The notes beneath the pieces were generated by a model. That model was not told where the DNA came from, did no database searches, and saw only the letters and a list, made by a program, of their open reading frames with translations. 64,000 nucleotides of DNA from Occallatibacter savannae (GTDB lineage Bacteria > Acidobacteriota > Terriglobia > Terriglobales > Acidobacteriaceae), in assembly GCF_003131205.1 (NCBI RefSeq), contig NZ_QFFY01000001.1, positions 1-64,000 on the forward strand, read 5' to 3'. The position numbers and the translations under genes were made by a program. Positions 63,269 through 64,000 of this stretch are shown piece by piece (the first letter of the stretch is position 1; the number at the start of each line of letters is the position of its first letter).

Positions 63269-64000
63269 ATGCGCCGTTTCGCCGAACTGATATGTCTGAT
63301 GTGCTTTCTTTGTCCTTGCCTTCTTGTGGCGACGTCGGCTGCTCGAGGTCCAGTGCATCTGCAGGTGGACAATCTCGATCGGCCATTGGGAATTGACGAT
63401 GCTGCTCCGCGGTTTTCGTGGCAGTTGAGCGATGGCACGCGCGGGGCGAAGCAGACCGCTTATCGCGTGACGGTAGCAACACGACCGGAATTGCTGGCTG
63501 GGAACAAAGTAGACGTATGGGACAGCGGGAAGGTGACGTCAGGGCAGTCGCTGAACGTGAAATACGTCGGACCTGCGTTGAAGGCGAGCGCGCGTTATTT
63601 CTGGCGGGTAAGCGTGTGGGGAGCGAACGGGAAGCAGTATCCGGCGAGCGGAGCGGAGTGGTGGGAGACGGGCCTGATGAGTTCCGGCTCCGGGAGCGCG
63701 AGCGCGTGGACGGGGGCATGGATCGGCTGGGAGACGCCGGAGGAGGCCGCGGAGCGAAAGGCGCCGGCGAAGTGGATTGCGAATCCCGACGCGAAACCGG
63801 GGAAGCCGGACAGCGAGACGAAGTATGCCTACCGGGTGCTTGTGGATGTGGACAGACCGGTGAAGCAGGTGGTGCTGTTCGCCACCGCTGAGGATACGGT
63901 ATCGGCCTGGGTGAATGGGCAGAAGGTGCTGACTGCTGCGGCGTTTCCTCCGTATCACCATTTGCCCTGGAAGAAGTTTGTGCGCGCCGACGTGACGGGG
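63269..64000 (+). CDS. GH78 alpha-L-rhamnosidase, N-terminal part (runs off the window)
   Basis: An open frame of 244 codons with no stop before 64000, so it is incomplete at the 3' end. ATG 63269 follows AAAGGAG by 8 bases and begins a signal peptide (residues 6-23). The first domain is the N-terminal fibronectin-like module of bacterial rhamnosidases (VDNLDRPLGIDDAAPRFSWQL, QTAYRVTVAT, VWDSGKVTSGQS, YFWRVSVWGANGK), followed by the carbohydrate-binding-like sandwich (KYAYRVLVDVDRPVKQ, VSAWVNGQKV). The catalytic barrel would lie beyond the edge. Confidence 0.85.
   Translation, partial: MRRFAELICLMCFLCPCLLVATSAARGPVHLQVDNLDRPLGIDDAAPRFSWQLSDGTRGAKQTAYRVTVATRPELLAGNKVDVWDSGKVTSGQSLNVKYVGPALKASARYFWRVSVWGANGKQYPASGAEWWETGLMSSGSGSASAWTGAWIGWETPEEAAERKAPAKWIANPDAKPGKPDSETKYAYRVLVDVDRPVKQVVLFATAEDTVSAWVNGQKVLTAAAFPPYHHLPWKKFVRADVTG

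Overview
The window reads as chromosomal DNA of an acidobacterium, most likely class Terriglobia (Acidobacteriaceae-like). This is an inference. It rests on GC-rich coding sequence, frequent GTG/TTG starts, a futalosine-type menaquinone gene (mqnA), secreted glycoside hydrolases and DUF4382/DUF5666, TPR and DinB exported proteins, and several families of small intergenic palindromes and heptamer repeats typical of these genomes. There is no phage, transposase, CRISPR array or plasmid module, so this looks like a core/accessory mosaic rather than an island.

Region 1 (1-16 kb): HAD phosphatase, small exported or membrane proteins, an alpha/beta hydrolase, a DUF4382 lipoprotein, cinA, an NHL-propeller gene with pgpA and yacG, rimO (with a repeat-derived insert), a RES/Xre toxin-antitoxin pair with a large palindromic operator, a frameshifted hypothetical gene, SRP RNA, fabH, mqnA and dprA. 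Region 2 (16.8-28 kb): topA, small exported proteins, a frameshifted M3 peptidase, a TPR protein, a methyltransferase, a VOC protein and a cyclic-nucleotide-sensing histidine kinase. Region 3 (28-42.6 kb): GH36 alpha-galactosidase, esterase, DinB and FUSC proteins, Pit phosphate transport with its DUF47 partner, tryptophanase, a GMC dehydrogenase with its Tat-exported small subunit, and an MFS transporter.

Region 4 (42.6-51 kb) is the most original part. A CadC-like membrane regulator is divergent from four same-strand genes for exported proteins: a TolB-like beta-propeller, a 104-residue lipoprotein and two large paralogues. The lipoprotein and the paralogues share a recurring beta-rich domain (five copies over three genes), and the paralogues also share a helical domain. 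I recognise no described family for these proteins.

Region 5 (51-56 kb) is a formate dehydrogenase operon. The catalytic subunit is read through an in-frame UGA that is followed by a clear bacterial SECIS hairpin, so it is a selenoprotein. Downstream are an Fe-S subunit and an NrfD-type membrane subunit. A tRNA-Ser(GGA) follows. Region 6 (56.5-64 kb) holds a Tat-exported GH2 enzyme, a lipoprotein, Dps, an aromatic-amino-acid-type decarboxylase and the start of a GH78 rhamnosidase that runs off the window.

Four palindromic repeat families (A-D) and a heptamer tandem family recur between genes. Copies of A and B have entered the rimO reading frame.
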